Below, one piece after another: positions 44,855 through 54,842 of a stretch of DNA of 64,000 bases; within the stretch, counting starts at the first letter, position 1, and each line of letters starts with the position of its first letter. Below the pieces are notes generated by a model. That model had not been told where the DNA came from and did not search any database. It saw only the letters and a list, made by a program, of their open reading frames with translations. The position numbers and the translations under genes are program-made. The stretch covers positions 1 through 64,000 of the forward strand of contig JAUCBJ010000498.1 of the NCBI GenBank assembly GCA_032718475.1. The letters are read 5' to 3'. Source of the DNA: Nemertoderma westbladi (taxonomy: Eukaryota; Xenacoelomorpha; Nemertodermatida; Nemertodermatidae).

Positions 44855-45602
44855 AGCATGATCAACTGCGAGGCATACAGCTCATTCAACCTAATTAGTC
44901 CAGACCACAGAATTGTGACTGTTGAGATCAGACTCAGTTTGAGAGCCAGCAAACCCAGGACAAGCAAGCAAATCGACTATGACTGGGAGAAACTCAGAAC
45001 TTGAGAAACCAAACTCAGAAGGTCGACGACTTCCAGTACCTTGGATCATGGATAGAGAGAGGCAAAAATGACATAGAAGTTAGGAAAGCAAAGGCTTGGG
45101 TAGCTCTATCAAAAATGGATACCATCTGGAAATCAGATCTCTCCAGGCACCTGAAGACCAAGTTCTTTCGAGCCACAGTGGAAAGTGTATTTTTATATGG
45201 GGGTGAGACCTGGACACTGACTAAATCACTTGAACAACGAATTGATGGTTACTACACAAGACTACTAAGGGCAGCCCTAAACATCACCTGGAGACAACAC
45301 ATGACAAACGCCGGGCTTTATGGTACAATACCACCTGTATCAACCACCCTCTGTGAACGCAGATTAAGATTCAGTGGGCACTGCTGGCGAAGTAAAGACG
45401 AGGTCATACCAGATCTACTTTTCTGGCAACCAACTCATGGAAAGCGTAGTCGTGGACGACCGGCCATAACATATATAGATCAACTTGAAAGGGATACTGA
45501 ACTTAGGAGAAACGAAATTGCAACAACTATGGAGAATCGGGAAGCCTGGAAGGATCTCATTTCCACTGTCCGAGTTCGCTTGACCTAGTAGTAGTAGTAG
45601 TC
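44855..45602 (+). mobile_element. LINE family B copy lacking the RT core
   Basis: It starts within the endonuclease (SMINCEAYSSFNLISPDHRI, SDH-type motif as PDH) and runs to DYDWEKLRT. Then, across ACTTGAGAAACC, it jumps straight to DDFQYLGSWIERGKNDIEVR and the C-terminal frame 45001-45588 (KTKFFRATVESVFLYGGETW, RRLRFSGHCWRSKDEV, EAWKDLISTVRVRLT). The RT fingers and palm (motifs A to C) are absent. The tail is (TAG)5. It inserted into a minus-strand LINE whose RT begins at 45603. The junction is identical in the copy at 49668-52125. Confidence 0.85.
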
Positions 45603-45835
45603 TTTAGGATTGGTGAGAGGTCTGCTCACTTAAAAACACTGGGCACTGTTCCTAATCGCAATGAGAGATTGATTATCAAGGATATGACTATAAGAAGGGG
45701 AACCATCGCCATTTTCAACAGACGTGTTGGTATAGGATCTTGTGGACTTGTTTTTGATTTTGACTCATGGATAAATTTGGCTGCATCCTCAGTGGTTATC
45801 TCTTCGAATTTGTCCAGCTTGGGAGGGGTGTTATA
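45603..45835 (-). pseudogene. LINE ORF2, start of RT domain
   Basis: The minus frame reads YNTPPKLDKFEEITTEDAAK, FIHESKSKTSPQDPIPTRLL and LSLRLGTVPSVFK, the classic opening of a CR1/Jockey-type RT (K.CPLDPIPTxLLK...GxVPSxFK). It is cut by the LINE B insertion at 45602. It is in frame with the 10-residue repeat upstream. Confidence 0.75.
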
Positions 45836-46310
45836 AATTGGTTTGGAAGAGCTGGTAGGGCTTTCAACAAACTCAGAGGAGTCGGGAGTGGGTTCACCAA
45901 CCTCAGAGAAGTCGGGAGCGGTTCACCAACCTCGGAGGAGCCTGGGGCGGGTTCGGAGGAGTCGGGAGCGGGTTCACCAACCTCGGAGGAGTTGTGAGCG
46001 GGTTCACCAACCTCGGAGGATTTGGGAGTGGGTTCACCAACATCGGAGGAGTCGGGAGCGGGTTCAGCAACCTCAGAGGAGTCGGGAGCGGGTTCAACGA
46101 CCTCAGAGGAATCAGGAGCGGGTTCAACAACCTCAGAGGAGTCAGGAGCGGGTTCAACAACCTCAGAGGAGTCGGGAGCAGGTTCACCAACCTCGCAGGA
46201 GTTGGGAGCGGGTTCACTAAACTCGAAGGAGTCGGGAGTGGGTTCACCAACCTCGGAGGAGTCAGGAACGGGTTCAACAACCTCAGAGGAGTCGGAAGCG
46301 TATCAGACGA
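45836..46310 (-). repeat. 30-bp tandem repeat encoding EVGEPAPDSS in a LINE ORF
   Basis: About 14 copies of a 30-bp unit. Because 30 is a multiple of three, all frames stay open on both strands. The frame continuous with the RT start (minus strand) reads (EV[G/V]EPAPDSS)n, an acidic Pro/Ser-rich linker. One stop near 46302 breaks the upstream side. Other-frame proteins are artefacts. Confidence 0.8.
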
Positions 46311-46599
46311 AGGTGTCAGAGGTGTTCTTTAATGAAAGTTCTATGGATTAATGACAGCTGTAGTCAATTCATCTGTGAAGAAGATAGATCAGCATTACGT
46401 ATTATCTTCCCAAAATTATTTTTATTAGATCTGCAAAAAGTTAGAGATTGTGCATGTGGTGGTGTTGGAGTTGGTTGTGCATGATCCAGTGCTTTATTGT
46501 TGTTGTCTATAATAATAATCGCTTCTGGTGTCTCATTTCCATTGATAGGTTGTGTACCTTTCTTTAGTATAGCTGCATCGACAACTTTATTCTGATAAA
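46311..46599 (-). other. LINE sequence between ORF1-like frame and the repeat
   Basis: No clear frame; probably decayed coding sequence of the same minus-strand LINE. Confidence 0.35.
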
Positions 46600-46878
46600 T
46601 TATCCAATGTGTCTGAGGTCTGAAGTTTTATTGAATCGGCTATTATTTCTAAGTTCTCTGGATTTATTTAGTAAAGCCGCACGTTTCTCTGAGGGGATCG
46701 TAACAATTATAATCTTATTTAAGTTGGCATCTGCCATTCCTATCTTTCTCTTAGTTTGTATTTCTGAATGATCCAGTTCAACATTAAGCTCATTCGCAAT
46801 TTCTACAACTAGACATTTGTCATTCTCCATTGATGGTGATCCTTTGATAACGAGATTCGAACTACGACCGACTAACAA
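46600..46878 (-). pseudogene. LINE ORF1-like / nucleic-acid-binding fragment
   Basis: It reads MENDKCLVVEIANELNVELD and then IIIVTIPSEKRAALLNKSRELRNNSRFN. The pattern (T.xEKRxxLLxxSRxLRxxxxFN) is that of the RRM-like part of LINE ORF1 proteins, also seen before the N-terminus of some ORF2s. Followed by a stop at the end of LRHIG. Confidence 0.55.
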
Positions 46879-46964
46879 ACACAGTAGTGCGCAGTTTATT
46901 CTACCACTTACGAAATCTATCTAAGATTAAATAGTCCTATCAAATCTTGAAATTGTATTACTTT

Positions 46965-48010
46965 GTGACTTGTAAACTCGATACGAACAATGCCCTATAC
47001 TATGGTTTGCCAACTAAATTAATACGTTGATTGCAGTTGGTCCAAAATGCAGCGGCTCGTCTCTTAGGTGGAGTAAAATAACGGGACCATATCACTCCAG
47101 TGGTGATGGCCGCCCTTCACCGGCTTCCAATTCATCACTGCATTGAATTCAAAATTGCATTATTAGCATTTATTGAGTAGCCCCTGCGTATCTATGTGAT
47201 CTATTGGTGCCTTACATACCACCACGTCTGCTAAAACCACATGACCACGGGCTTTTGAATATCCCACAATATCACCTAGAGACGTAGGGGAGACGTGCAT
47301 TCTCGGTAGCCGCTCCTGCAGTGTGGAACTCAATCCCACGATATCGCCTATAGACGTATGGGAGATGTGCATTCTCGGTAGCTGCTCCTACAGTGTGGAA
47401 ATCAATCCCACGATATCGCCTATAGACGTATGGGAGACGTGCATTCTCGGTAGCCGCTCCTACAGTGTGGAAATCAATCCCACGATATCGCCTATAGACG
47501 TATGGGAGACGTGCATTCTCGGTAGCCGCTCCTACAGTGTGGAACTCAATCCCACGATATCGCCTATAGACGTATGGGAGACGTGCATTCTCGGTAGCCA
47601 CTCCTACAGTGTGGAAATCAATCCCACAATATCGCCTATAGACGTATGGGAGATGTGCATTCTCGGTAGCCGCTCCTACAGTGTGGAAATCAATCCCACG
47701 ATATCGCCTAGAGATGTATGGGAGACATGCATTCTCGGTAGCCGCTCCTACAGTGTGGAACTCAACCCCACGATATCGCCTATAGACGTATGGGAGACGT
47801 GCATTCTCGGTAGCCGCTCCTACAGTGTGGAACTCAATCCCACGATATCGCCTATAGACGTATGTGAGACGTGCATTCTCGGTAGCCGCTCCTACAGTGT
47901 GGAACTCAATCCCACAGGATGTCCGCGATACCTCAACATTGGGGTCATTCAAATCAAAACTAAACAAACTATTTATATCGTGCTGAATTTGGAGGGCAGG
48001 GGAATTTAAT
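46965..48010 (+). pseudogene. LINE ORF2 C-terminus expanded by 72-bp repeats
   Basis: The plus strand opens with YCNALYYGLPTKLI, then LQLVQNAAARLLGGVK and DHITPVVMAALHRLPIHHCI, a typical LINE RT C-terminal domain, and ends TVWNSIPQDVRDTSTLGSFK and SKLNKLFISC-stop. Between them the 24-codon piece TYGRRAFSVAAPTVWKSIPR is repeated. In most units the frame reads CTA TAG, a stop, so the present copy cannot make the protein. Long frames seen in other registers through the array (231 and 228 codons) are by-products of a period divisible by three. Confidence 0.85.
47283..47935 (+). repeat. 72-bp tandem repeat, 9 copies, exact register
   Basis: GTGTGGAA starts at 47321 and recurs every 72 bp to 47897 with no indel. 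Units differ by a few substitutions. Each duplicates the YGxRAFSVAAPTxWNSIP-coding segment of the LINE. Confidence 0.95.
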
Positions 48011-48234
48011 TATTTGTTTTTAATATGCATTATGTTTAATTTTAATTTTTTACTTCATATGGCAGCTTTCTTTGACACCTCTCTATGACACCTTATATCG
48101 TTTTAATTGAATTCCTACTTTGTTTTTAGCTGTTTTTTTTTAGAATAGCAAATGTAATCGGTTGTGGTACTGCACTGTTTTTGCATATAAGTGAGTAAAT
48201 AAAATGGCTCCGACGTATTTACATAAAATTTTGA

Positions 48235-48400
48235 GCTTATATTAACCAGATGGTAATCTAGGCTCCTCGGATGCAGGATTACTGGCGTTCTCGATATCTG
48301 CGCCATTAATTTGGAATAATCTACCACTGGATGTTCGTTCGGCACCCTAAACTTATTTAACAGCCAGTTGAAGACACATTTATTTTGTAAAACCTACAAT
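48235..48400 (+). pseudogene. LINE C-terminal relic
   Basis: FSISAPLIWNNLPLDVRSAP is the same C-terminal motif as at 46965-48010, followed by a frameshifted tail (KTHLFCKTYN type). Both the head and the RT are missing. Confidence 0.55.
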
Positions 48401-49667
48401 TAGAACTACTATCATAACTTTTATTTTATTCATTTTATTTATTGAGCACTGTCTTTAAGTTATTTTTAAAACATGTCTTTCATTTTTACTGTGCGCCTAG
48501 AACACCGTAAATTAAATTAAATAAATTAATTTTTTTTTTAAATTGTGATTAAATCACAAATATTGAAAAGTAAGATAGTATAAAAGAATAGCCTATAAAT
48601 TTTTTATACATTTGTATTGTACCCTAATTTTTTGCATGCAAGCTCAGAATTAAATTATCGTTCGAATGATATAGTACACTAAAGTGCATGTCTGGCAGGT
48701 TTGGCTGGCCAGGGGGGGGGGGGGGGGGGGCAATCATTACGGAACACCCGGTAGATTCAAAAATTATTCTGATTCAGGGGGGGGGGGGGGGGGGGGTGGG
48801 AGGGTTCTGACAGAATCAAAATTGAACCTCTCCAGGCCAGGGGAAAAGTTGCTAATTAAAAAAAAATAAAAGCTCATTACCAGAAAAAAAATAACTGACA
48901 CATATTATATTAACTCTCGTTTATATTTTTAGATAGAATGACATGCCTATTCATTTTCCACATTTTCCTTAATTTATAATTCGCCGAGGTGGAATTTGTG
49001 TCACGTTTCCCTCTGTCTCGCCGGTTAATGGTGTGGCACTAAGACTATGTGCTAATGGGTTAAGGAACTATGTGACAGAGCAAGTTTATCTGTAAAATAT
49101 TAATGAGACGCAATCCAGATAATGTTATGTTTGCAAGATGTAACAACACTCCAAATTGATTATTTATAAGTTAAAGGTAGGTAGGTTGTGTAGGTTGTTG
49201 GGATTGATAATGTTTGGCACTGTTGCCCGGCCTAACACATTCCTGGAACTGGAATCGCCTCGATACACCTCATCATTGTAGACATTTTATGAGAACACAT
49301 GAGTAGCAACTATTCAGTCCTAGTGGGGAGAGCATTAGGTCTCAAGGGGTTAGTAGAATTCTTAAAACCAGAACAATATTACAGGCCTATTCTTACACGC
49401 TCCTTATAGTGCAGCAGCAAGCTGAACCTCATACATCGAATGCATGGAAGTGTGTTTGTGTTTGATTACGAAATGGGGTGAAAGTAAAACATGAAAGAAA
49501 AATATTGGAACAAGTCTGGCCTTTAAAGTGACACATTATAACCATAAGGTTACTAATTACAGCCACTTTAAAGGAAAACGCTACATCAATAACTCGAAGT
49601 AGTTCAATAAATTTCAATTAATTTATCTTTTGTAAAAATAATATTTACAATATAACTGGAATAATAC
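48401..49667. other. No gene; two long poly-G tracts
   Basis: Runs of about 20 G at 48712-48730 and about 18-20 G at 48778-48796 occur in similar contexts (CCAGG and TTCAGG before them). The rest is AT-rich. Confidence 0.5.
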
Positions 49668-50262
49668 TACTACTACTCGGTCGAGCGAACTCGGACAGTG
49701 GAAATGAGATCCTTCCAGGATTCCCGATTCTACTACTACTACTAGGTCGAGCGAACTCGGACAGTGGAAATGAGATCCTTCCAGGATTCCCGATACTACT
49801 ACTACTACTAGGTCGAGCAAACTCAGACAGTGGAAATGAGATCCTTCCAGGCTTCCTGATTCTACTACTACTACTAGGTCAAGCGAACTCAGACAGTGGA
49901 AATGAGATCCTTCCAGGCTTCCCGATTCTACTACTACTACTAGGTCGAGCGAACTCAGACAGTGGAAATGAGATCCTTCCAGGCTTCCCGATTCTACTAC
50001 TACTACTAGGTCGAGCGAACTCAGACAGTGGAAATGAGATCCTTCCAGGCTTCCCTTCCCGATTCTACTACTACTACTAGGTCGAACGAACTCGGACAGT
50101 GGAAATGAGATCCTTCCAGGCTTCCTGATTCTACTACTACTACTACATCGAGCGAACTCGGACAGTGGAAATGAGATCCTTCCAGGCTTCCCGATTCTAC
50201 TACTACTACTAGGTCGAGCGAACTTGGACAGTGGAAATGAAATCCTTCCAGGCTTCCCGATT
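49668..50262 (-). repeat. 66-bp tandem array of the LINE B 3' end, 9 copies
   Basis: On the minus strand each unit is GAATCGGGAAGCCTGGAAGG to CGAGTTCGCTCGACC plus (TAG)4, i.e. the last 50 or so bases of LINE B including its stop and tail. Spacing is 66 bp for all steps except one of 71 bp, where TTCCC is duplicated. It lies at the 3' end of the LINE B copy to its right. Confidence 0.95.
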
Positions 50263-52125
50263 CTCTATAGCTGTTACTTCGCCAGCAGTGCCTACTGAAT
50301 CTTAATCTGCGTTCGTTCACAGAGGGTGGTTGATACAGGTGGTATTGTACCATAAAGCTCGGCGTTTTCATGTGTTGTCTCCAGCTGATGTTTAGGGCTG
50401 CCTTTAGTAGTCTTGTGTAGCAACCATCAATTCGTTGTTCTAGTGATTTAGTCAGTGTCCAGATCTCACCCACATATAAAAATACACTTTCCACTGTGGC
50501 TCGAAAGAACTTAGTCTTCAGATGCCTGGAGTGATCTGATTTCCAGATGGTATCCATTTTTTATAGAGCTACCCAAGCCTTTGCTTTCCTAACTTCTATG
50601 TCATTTTTGCCTCTCTCTATCCATGATCCAAGGTACTGGAAGTCGTCGACCTTCTGAGTTTGGTTTCTCAAGTTCTGAGTTTCTCCCAGTCATAGTCGAT
50701 TTGCTTGCTTGTCCTGGGTTTGCTGGCTCTCAAACTGAGTCTGATCTCAACAGTCACAATTCTGTGGTCTGGACTAATTAGGTTGAATGAGCTGTATGCC
50801 TCGCAGTTGATCATGCTGTTTCTCCACTTTTTGTTTATAAGGATGTAATCCAGTTGTGCTTTGGTTCCATTAGGGTATTTAAAAGTCCATAGCTTCCCCT
50901 TACTCTTTTCGAATGTGTTGTTTGTCGGTATCAATTCACATTCCTCCATTAAGTCTAAAAGTAAGTACCCATTTCTATTAGAACTGGTGTTATAGGTGTA
51001 ACCCTTGATGTCTTCTGTGCCAATTTGCGCATTCAGATCACCAGCAATGACTTTAGCATTGTGTTTCAGAATGTCCTTTATAAGTCCAGTCAGATCTTAA
51101 TAAAACTTGACTGCTTGTTCTGGCTCTGAGGCATTGGTTGGACTGCAGCAACATATAACTGTTGTCTTGGGATTACCATCAAATGTTGCGATCATAACCC
51201 TGGAATTTATAGATTCGATGTTGTTTAGGGTCTTAATTGCAAATGGGCTTAGCAGAATTCCTACTCCACCAATTGATGCATTGGCCGAGTTTCTTACTGC
51301 TGAGCTTGTTACTAACGTCCATCCATTTCCAATGTCATTGTACTTCATGGCAGTGTCTGCATGACATATCTGATGTTCTTGGATGCAGATGATGTCGATG
51401 TTATATCCTATTGCCAGAGCGACCATGTAACCCTGTTTGCTATGTGCTTTCAGGGTGCTTGCGTTCATTGTAGCAATCTTTAGTGTGTTTTTACATTTCA
51501 ACAGGTTGGTTCATCTTTCTTCTGTTCCAGTAGCCAATTTATCAACCCTAGCCTGGTGTACTACTGAGGGACACGGTCCTTGTTGACCCGGGCAATGACC
51601 GAGCCGGTATTTCTCCTGGAGGGTTCTCATACTCATATCGTTCAGTTGAGAGAGTAAACCGCTTTTGGTCGCAACTCCTACAAGCCTCTTCGCAGTAGGT
51701 CGCCGTTGGTCGATTACCTTCCACCGACCTTGTCAGCATGTCTAGCTATTGGTTGATTACCTTCCGCCTATCCATGGCCTACAGCCCTGCTGCCGACTGT
51801 AGGGGTCCTTTTGTTACACCCTGAACCAAGTGTGCCTCCTGGGTTAGGTTACCAACAATGGTAGAGGAGCATCCAGTATAGACAGAGTGGGGCGTGTATC
51901 ATCTCTATTGCAGATGCATATCAAGCCTTTGCCTTCAATGGTGCCCTAGGTGCTATAGCCCTCAATGACTTATTTAGTTGATGGAGCTAAAACCATCCCA
52001 CTCTTGATCAACTAAATGATAAATAGGCTACTGGTGCTTATCAGGCCTGCCCTACTGGGCTGACAGCTACATGTAGGTCCACATTACTGCCATATTGGTA
52101 GCAGGATCTGGGGACCTGATCTGAC
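50263..52125 (-). mobile_element. LINE family B copy with 5' UTR, endonuclease and RT C-terminus but no RT core
   Basis: From right to left: a 5' UTR (52125-51500) with TAACCCAGGAGGCACACTTG and short frames; endonuclease from 51501 (LKIATMNASTLKAHSKQGYM, IDIICIQEHQICHAD with catalytic Glu, GGVGILLSP, then past a stop VIAGDLN-type sequence near 51050), then MEECELIPTNNTFEK and QLDYILINKKWRNSMI (50949-50668), ending DYDWEKLRT. The next base starts the RT C-terminus (DDFQYLGSWIERGK, KTKFFRATVESVFLY), using the same ACTTGAGAAACC junction as the copy at 44855-45602. Motifs A-C of the RT are absent. Frames are broken by a few stops. Confidence 0.85.
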
Positions 52126-52126
52126 T

Positions 52127-52497
52127 AAATATTACGAAACGAGATTTTAAAGCATTATTTCAACTAATGCAAATGAATTTGGTTAAACCTATCTGCCAAA
52201 ATGAGAACATTAAAGATACAATATAAATTTAAATTTCATAATTTGAAGAATCGAGTTTTGTGAGTAAATGTTTTTGTCATTGAGTGTAGAATGTAGGTGG
52301 TAGAAAACGTATGATGTTGTATCTTTAATGTTCTAATTTTGGCAGATCAATCAAAACGTTTAATCAAATTCATTTGCATTAGTTGAAATAATGCTTTAAA
52401 ATCTCTTGTTCTCCTTTTGGCAAATAGGTTTAACCAAATTCCTTTGCATTAGTTTTAAATAATGCTTTAAAATCTCTGTTTCATAATATTTCCAAGA
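52127..52497. mobile_element. MITE-like inverted-repeat element
   Basis: The left arm (52127-52220: AAATATTACGAAACGAGATT, GCATTATTTCAACTAATGCA, CTGCCAAAATGAGAACATTA) recurs inverted at 52318-52497, partly in two copies. A third TTTGGTTAAACC-type segment shows the right side was duplicated. It lies between LINE B and LINE A fragments. Confidence 0.65.
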
Positions 52498-52820
52498 ATA
52501 CTCTTGTGCCAGGCACAGCCAAAACTCCTTATCTGCCATGGCTTTTGCGAGATTATCCGCATCTTCAAGGCCATTGTACTTTAAGAGGCGTGTCAAGAAA
52601 GAGGGCATGTTTGAATAATACAGAAATAAGGACTGTCCACCACGCTTATTTTATCCATGGGGCTGCCAAAGCATAAGCTTTTGTACTGGCTGGTCCTCAC
52701 GGGGAAACCAATGTCATGCAAAGCGTAGACACAGCTTTGTTCAAGCTTGTTAAGCTTAGGGGAACCAATGAGACACCTCCATTGTTATAAATAGTGTCTG
52801 GTTGGAGATGTGTGCATTGG
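52498..52820 (-). mobile_element. LINE family A copy, 3' part (interrupted by a CR1-like LINE)
   Basis: Diverged and frameshifted LINE A sequence: LEDADNLAKAMADKEFW, REDQPVQKLMLWQPHG and the start of the ISNQTL region. It breaks at GTGTGCATTG (52820) and resumes at TACTTGACACAGCG (58067), as uninterrupted copies read GTGTGCATTGTACTTGACAC. Confidence 0.8.
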
Positions 52821-53384
52821 TAATGGCAATCTCTGATCTCCACGGTACTTTAACCTGCAGATCTGTCTGCTGTCAGACAACAGCTTTTACTGCATACTGT
52901 TACTGTATAAACAGCAAACATCGTTCTGATTATTTATATTTATGACGAGTAAGGGTCTTCTTGATGAGCCACGGCTAAAGTCCCTTACTTGTAATAAATA
53001 TTATAATTTGAGTATGCTTACGCCACGAAAGGCATCGATCCATTAGATGAACTTGCAGACTTGTTCTGATTTATATGTTGCGGAGTAACCTAACAGCCAT
53101 CATCGCGGGACTATAGTCGACACCAGCAACAACTCCCATCTGCCCCTCTTTATCAACCGTCATCCATGGGACTTGAACAGTACTTGATTACAGCATTGAA
53201 ATGTTTTTGATGTTTTGTTTTGAAAGATTCCAGCAGCATGGTGGATTGATTTAAATTAATTTATTAAGAGATACTGTTGTTTACTGGTACCGGTACCGGT
53301 ACCTATTTCATACCACTGCTGCACTGCATAATCAAACCAAACTCCGTCTGTCTGTCTGTCTGTAACGGTCTCGCGATAATAATT

Positions 53385-54842
53385 ATGTCGTTTAGCCCAA
53401 CATCTACCGCTTCCGGTGGTTCCACCACTAGAAGTGACCATCGGCCTGCTCCTCCAGCTACCGGAACAAAGAAGAAGAAGGGGAAGACGTCGCCCCAAAT
53501 AGCAACCCAACGCCGAGACTCCGTCCCGGCGGTTCCGCCAGCGGACCTCAGTCGAAATTCCTTTGCTGCTATTTCCCAACCACCACCCCCAGACATTGGC
53601 AACTGCACTGTTTGCAACAAACGGGTTATAAACAACGGCCTGTCATGTTATGGATGTGGGAAATGGGAACATGCCAACCATTCAAAGATCTCCCCGGCTG
53701 TTTACAGCTTCCTGGGTACGTGCCCCTCTCTCTCCTTCTTCTGTACGAACTGCCACCAACTCTCCTGTGCTGAACTTATCACCCGAGAATCAGGCAAACG
53801 TGATACTGACCCAAACACTCCCAATGTCTCACTTAACCATCAGATTGAATCGCTGTCTGCCAAACTTAATGATATGCACACTTTCCTTTTGGGTCAACCA
53901 GAAAGTAGAGCTAGTGAATCGCCGAACGAAGTATCAGGTGAGGATGGCCACGGGAATTCCGACTCCCCTTGGATAACCCAAGGCCCTAGGAAATTGCAGA
54001 AACATTCCAAATCGGTATCGTTGGACAAGGGAGCAAGTTTTGAGGACAAACTTCAACATTGCGTTAAGAAAGCAATTAAATCAAACAACGACGAACTGGA
54101 ATCTAAATGCACGCTTTTCGTGGAGAAGTTGGAAGAGACCACCTCCCCCAAAGACGACCGTCTGGCGGTTGATCGTCTCCTAGCCCACCTTGAGTGTTCA
54201 TCAGCAACCGTTACCAGTGTTCGACGGCTTAGAAGAGCACCTCAATCCAAAAGTCCAGGTCTCATCGAAGTCGTATTCTCATCGATGGCAGACTGCGATA
54301 AGGTTATGGGGAATAGACAGAGCCTCGCCTCATCGGAGGAATTCCGTCGCACGTTTATCCGCCCCAGTTTATCTGAGAATGTTCGCAAAGAACGGGACAT
54401 CCTTCGCGCGCACTCCTTTCTAACGTATTCCGCCGACAACTCGTCGTCGCTATTCGCTGTCTATAATAATCGAACCGAATCGTACTGCCTTCGAAAGCGA
54501 CTCAACGGAAAGATCGCTTGGCGGTCCGATATCCAGCTGTCCAGTGAGGAGCGGAAAATAGCCTCTGATCATGTCTCGTCGATGAAACGATCTCGTCGTG
54601 GCCAGATGAGACAACCACCACAAGCGGCCGGATCGTCCACCAGCGACCCCTCTTCTAGACCAACTTCCAGTGAGATCTTTACCTCTACAGGCGCCATGGC
54701 TACCGATTGTGATGGGACCCCAGTTGCCATGGTTACTGCTACTGGCCGTGTTGCTCCAGGCACCACCGCTTCCGACCCAGTTCCGGTTGTTTGGAGTTCC
54801 GCTACAGAAAGCTCAGACACATCTGGCTCGGAAAACCTTTAG
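53385..54842 (+). CDS. CR1-like LINE ORF1 protein (PHD-like zinc finger)
   Basis: Intact frame; ATG at 53385 (MSFSPTSTASGG) is preferred over the in-frame 53277 because the 36 residues before it are encoded by GGTACC and TCTG simple repeats. A basic segment (KKKKGKTSP) is followed by a C4HC3-type PHD-like finger, CTVCNKRVINNGLSCYGCGK...H...FFCTNCH (about residues 72-125), typical of CR1-group ORF1p. A middle part (LSAKLNDMHTFL) could form a coiled coil, then an RRM-like region (SATVTSVRRLRRAP, GLIEVVFSSMADCDKVM, FRRTFIRPSLS) as in other LINE ORF1p. The C-terminus is Ser/Thr-rich. It binds element RNA in the RNP. Overlaps ORF2 by about 50 bases in another frame. Confidence 0.88.
   Translation: MSFSPTSTASGGSTTRSDHRPAPPATGTKKKKGKTSPQIATQRRDSVPAVPPADLSRNSFAAISQPPPPDIGNCTVCNKRVINNGLSCYGCGKWEHANHSKISPAVYSFLGTCPSLSFFCTNCHQLSCAELITRESGKRDTDPNTPNVSLNHQIESLSAKLNDMHTFLLGQPESRASESPNEVSGEDGHGNSDSPWITQGPRKLQKHSKSVSLDKGASFEDKLQHCVKKAIKSNNDELESKCTLFVEKLEETTSPKDDRLAVDRLLAHLECSSATVTSVRRLRRAPQSKSPGLIEVVFSSMADCDKVMGNRQSLASSEEFRRTFIRPSLSENVRKERDILRAHSFLTYSADNSSSLFAVYNNRTESYCLRKRLNGKIAWRSDIQLSSEERKIASDHVSSMKRSRRGQMRQPPQAAGSSTSDPSSRPTSSEIFTSTGAMATDCDGTPVAMVTATGRVAPGTTASDPVPVVWSSATESSDTSGSENL

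Noticed and set aside
45903-46332. Several 110-125-codon Gly/Ser or Pro/Leu-rich repeat proteins
   Set aside because: Shadows of a 30-bp period; only the minus frame continuous with the RT start is credible.
47272-47967. 231-codon minus-strand repeat protein (and 228-codon plus-strand partner)
   Set aside because: Both are other-frame readings of the 72-bp array. The meaningful frame is the LINE C-terminus, which has stops in most units.
53256-53635. Antisense frames over CR1 ORF1
   Set aside because: ORF1 has a PHD-like finger and RRM-like motifs on the plus strand; the antisense frames have none.
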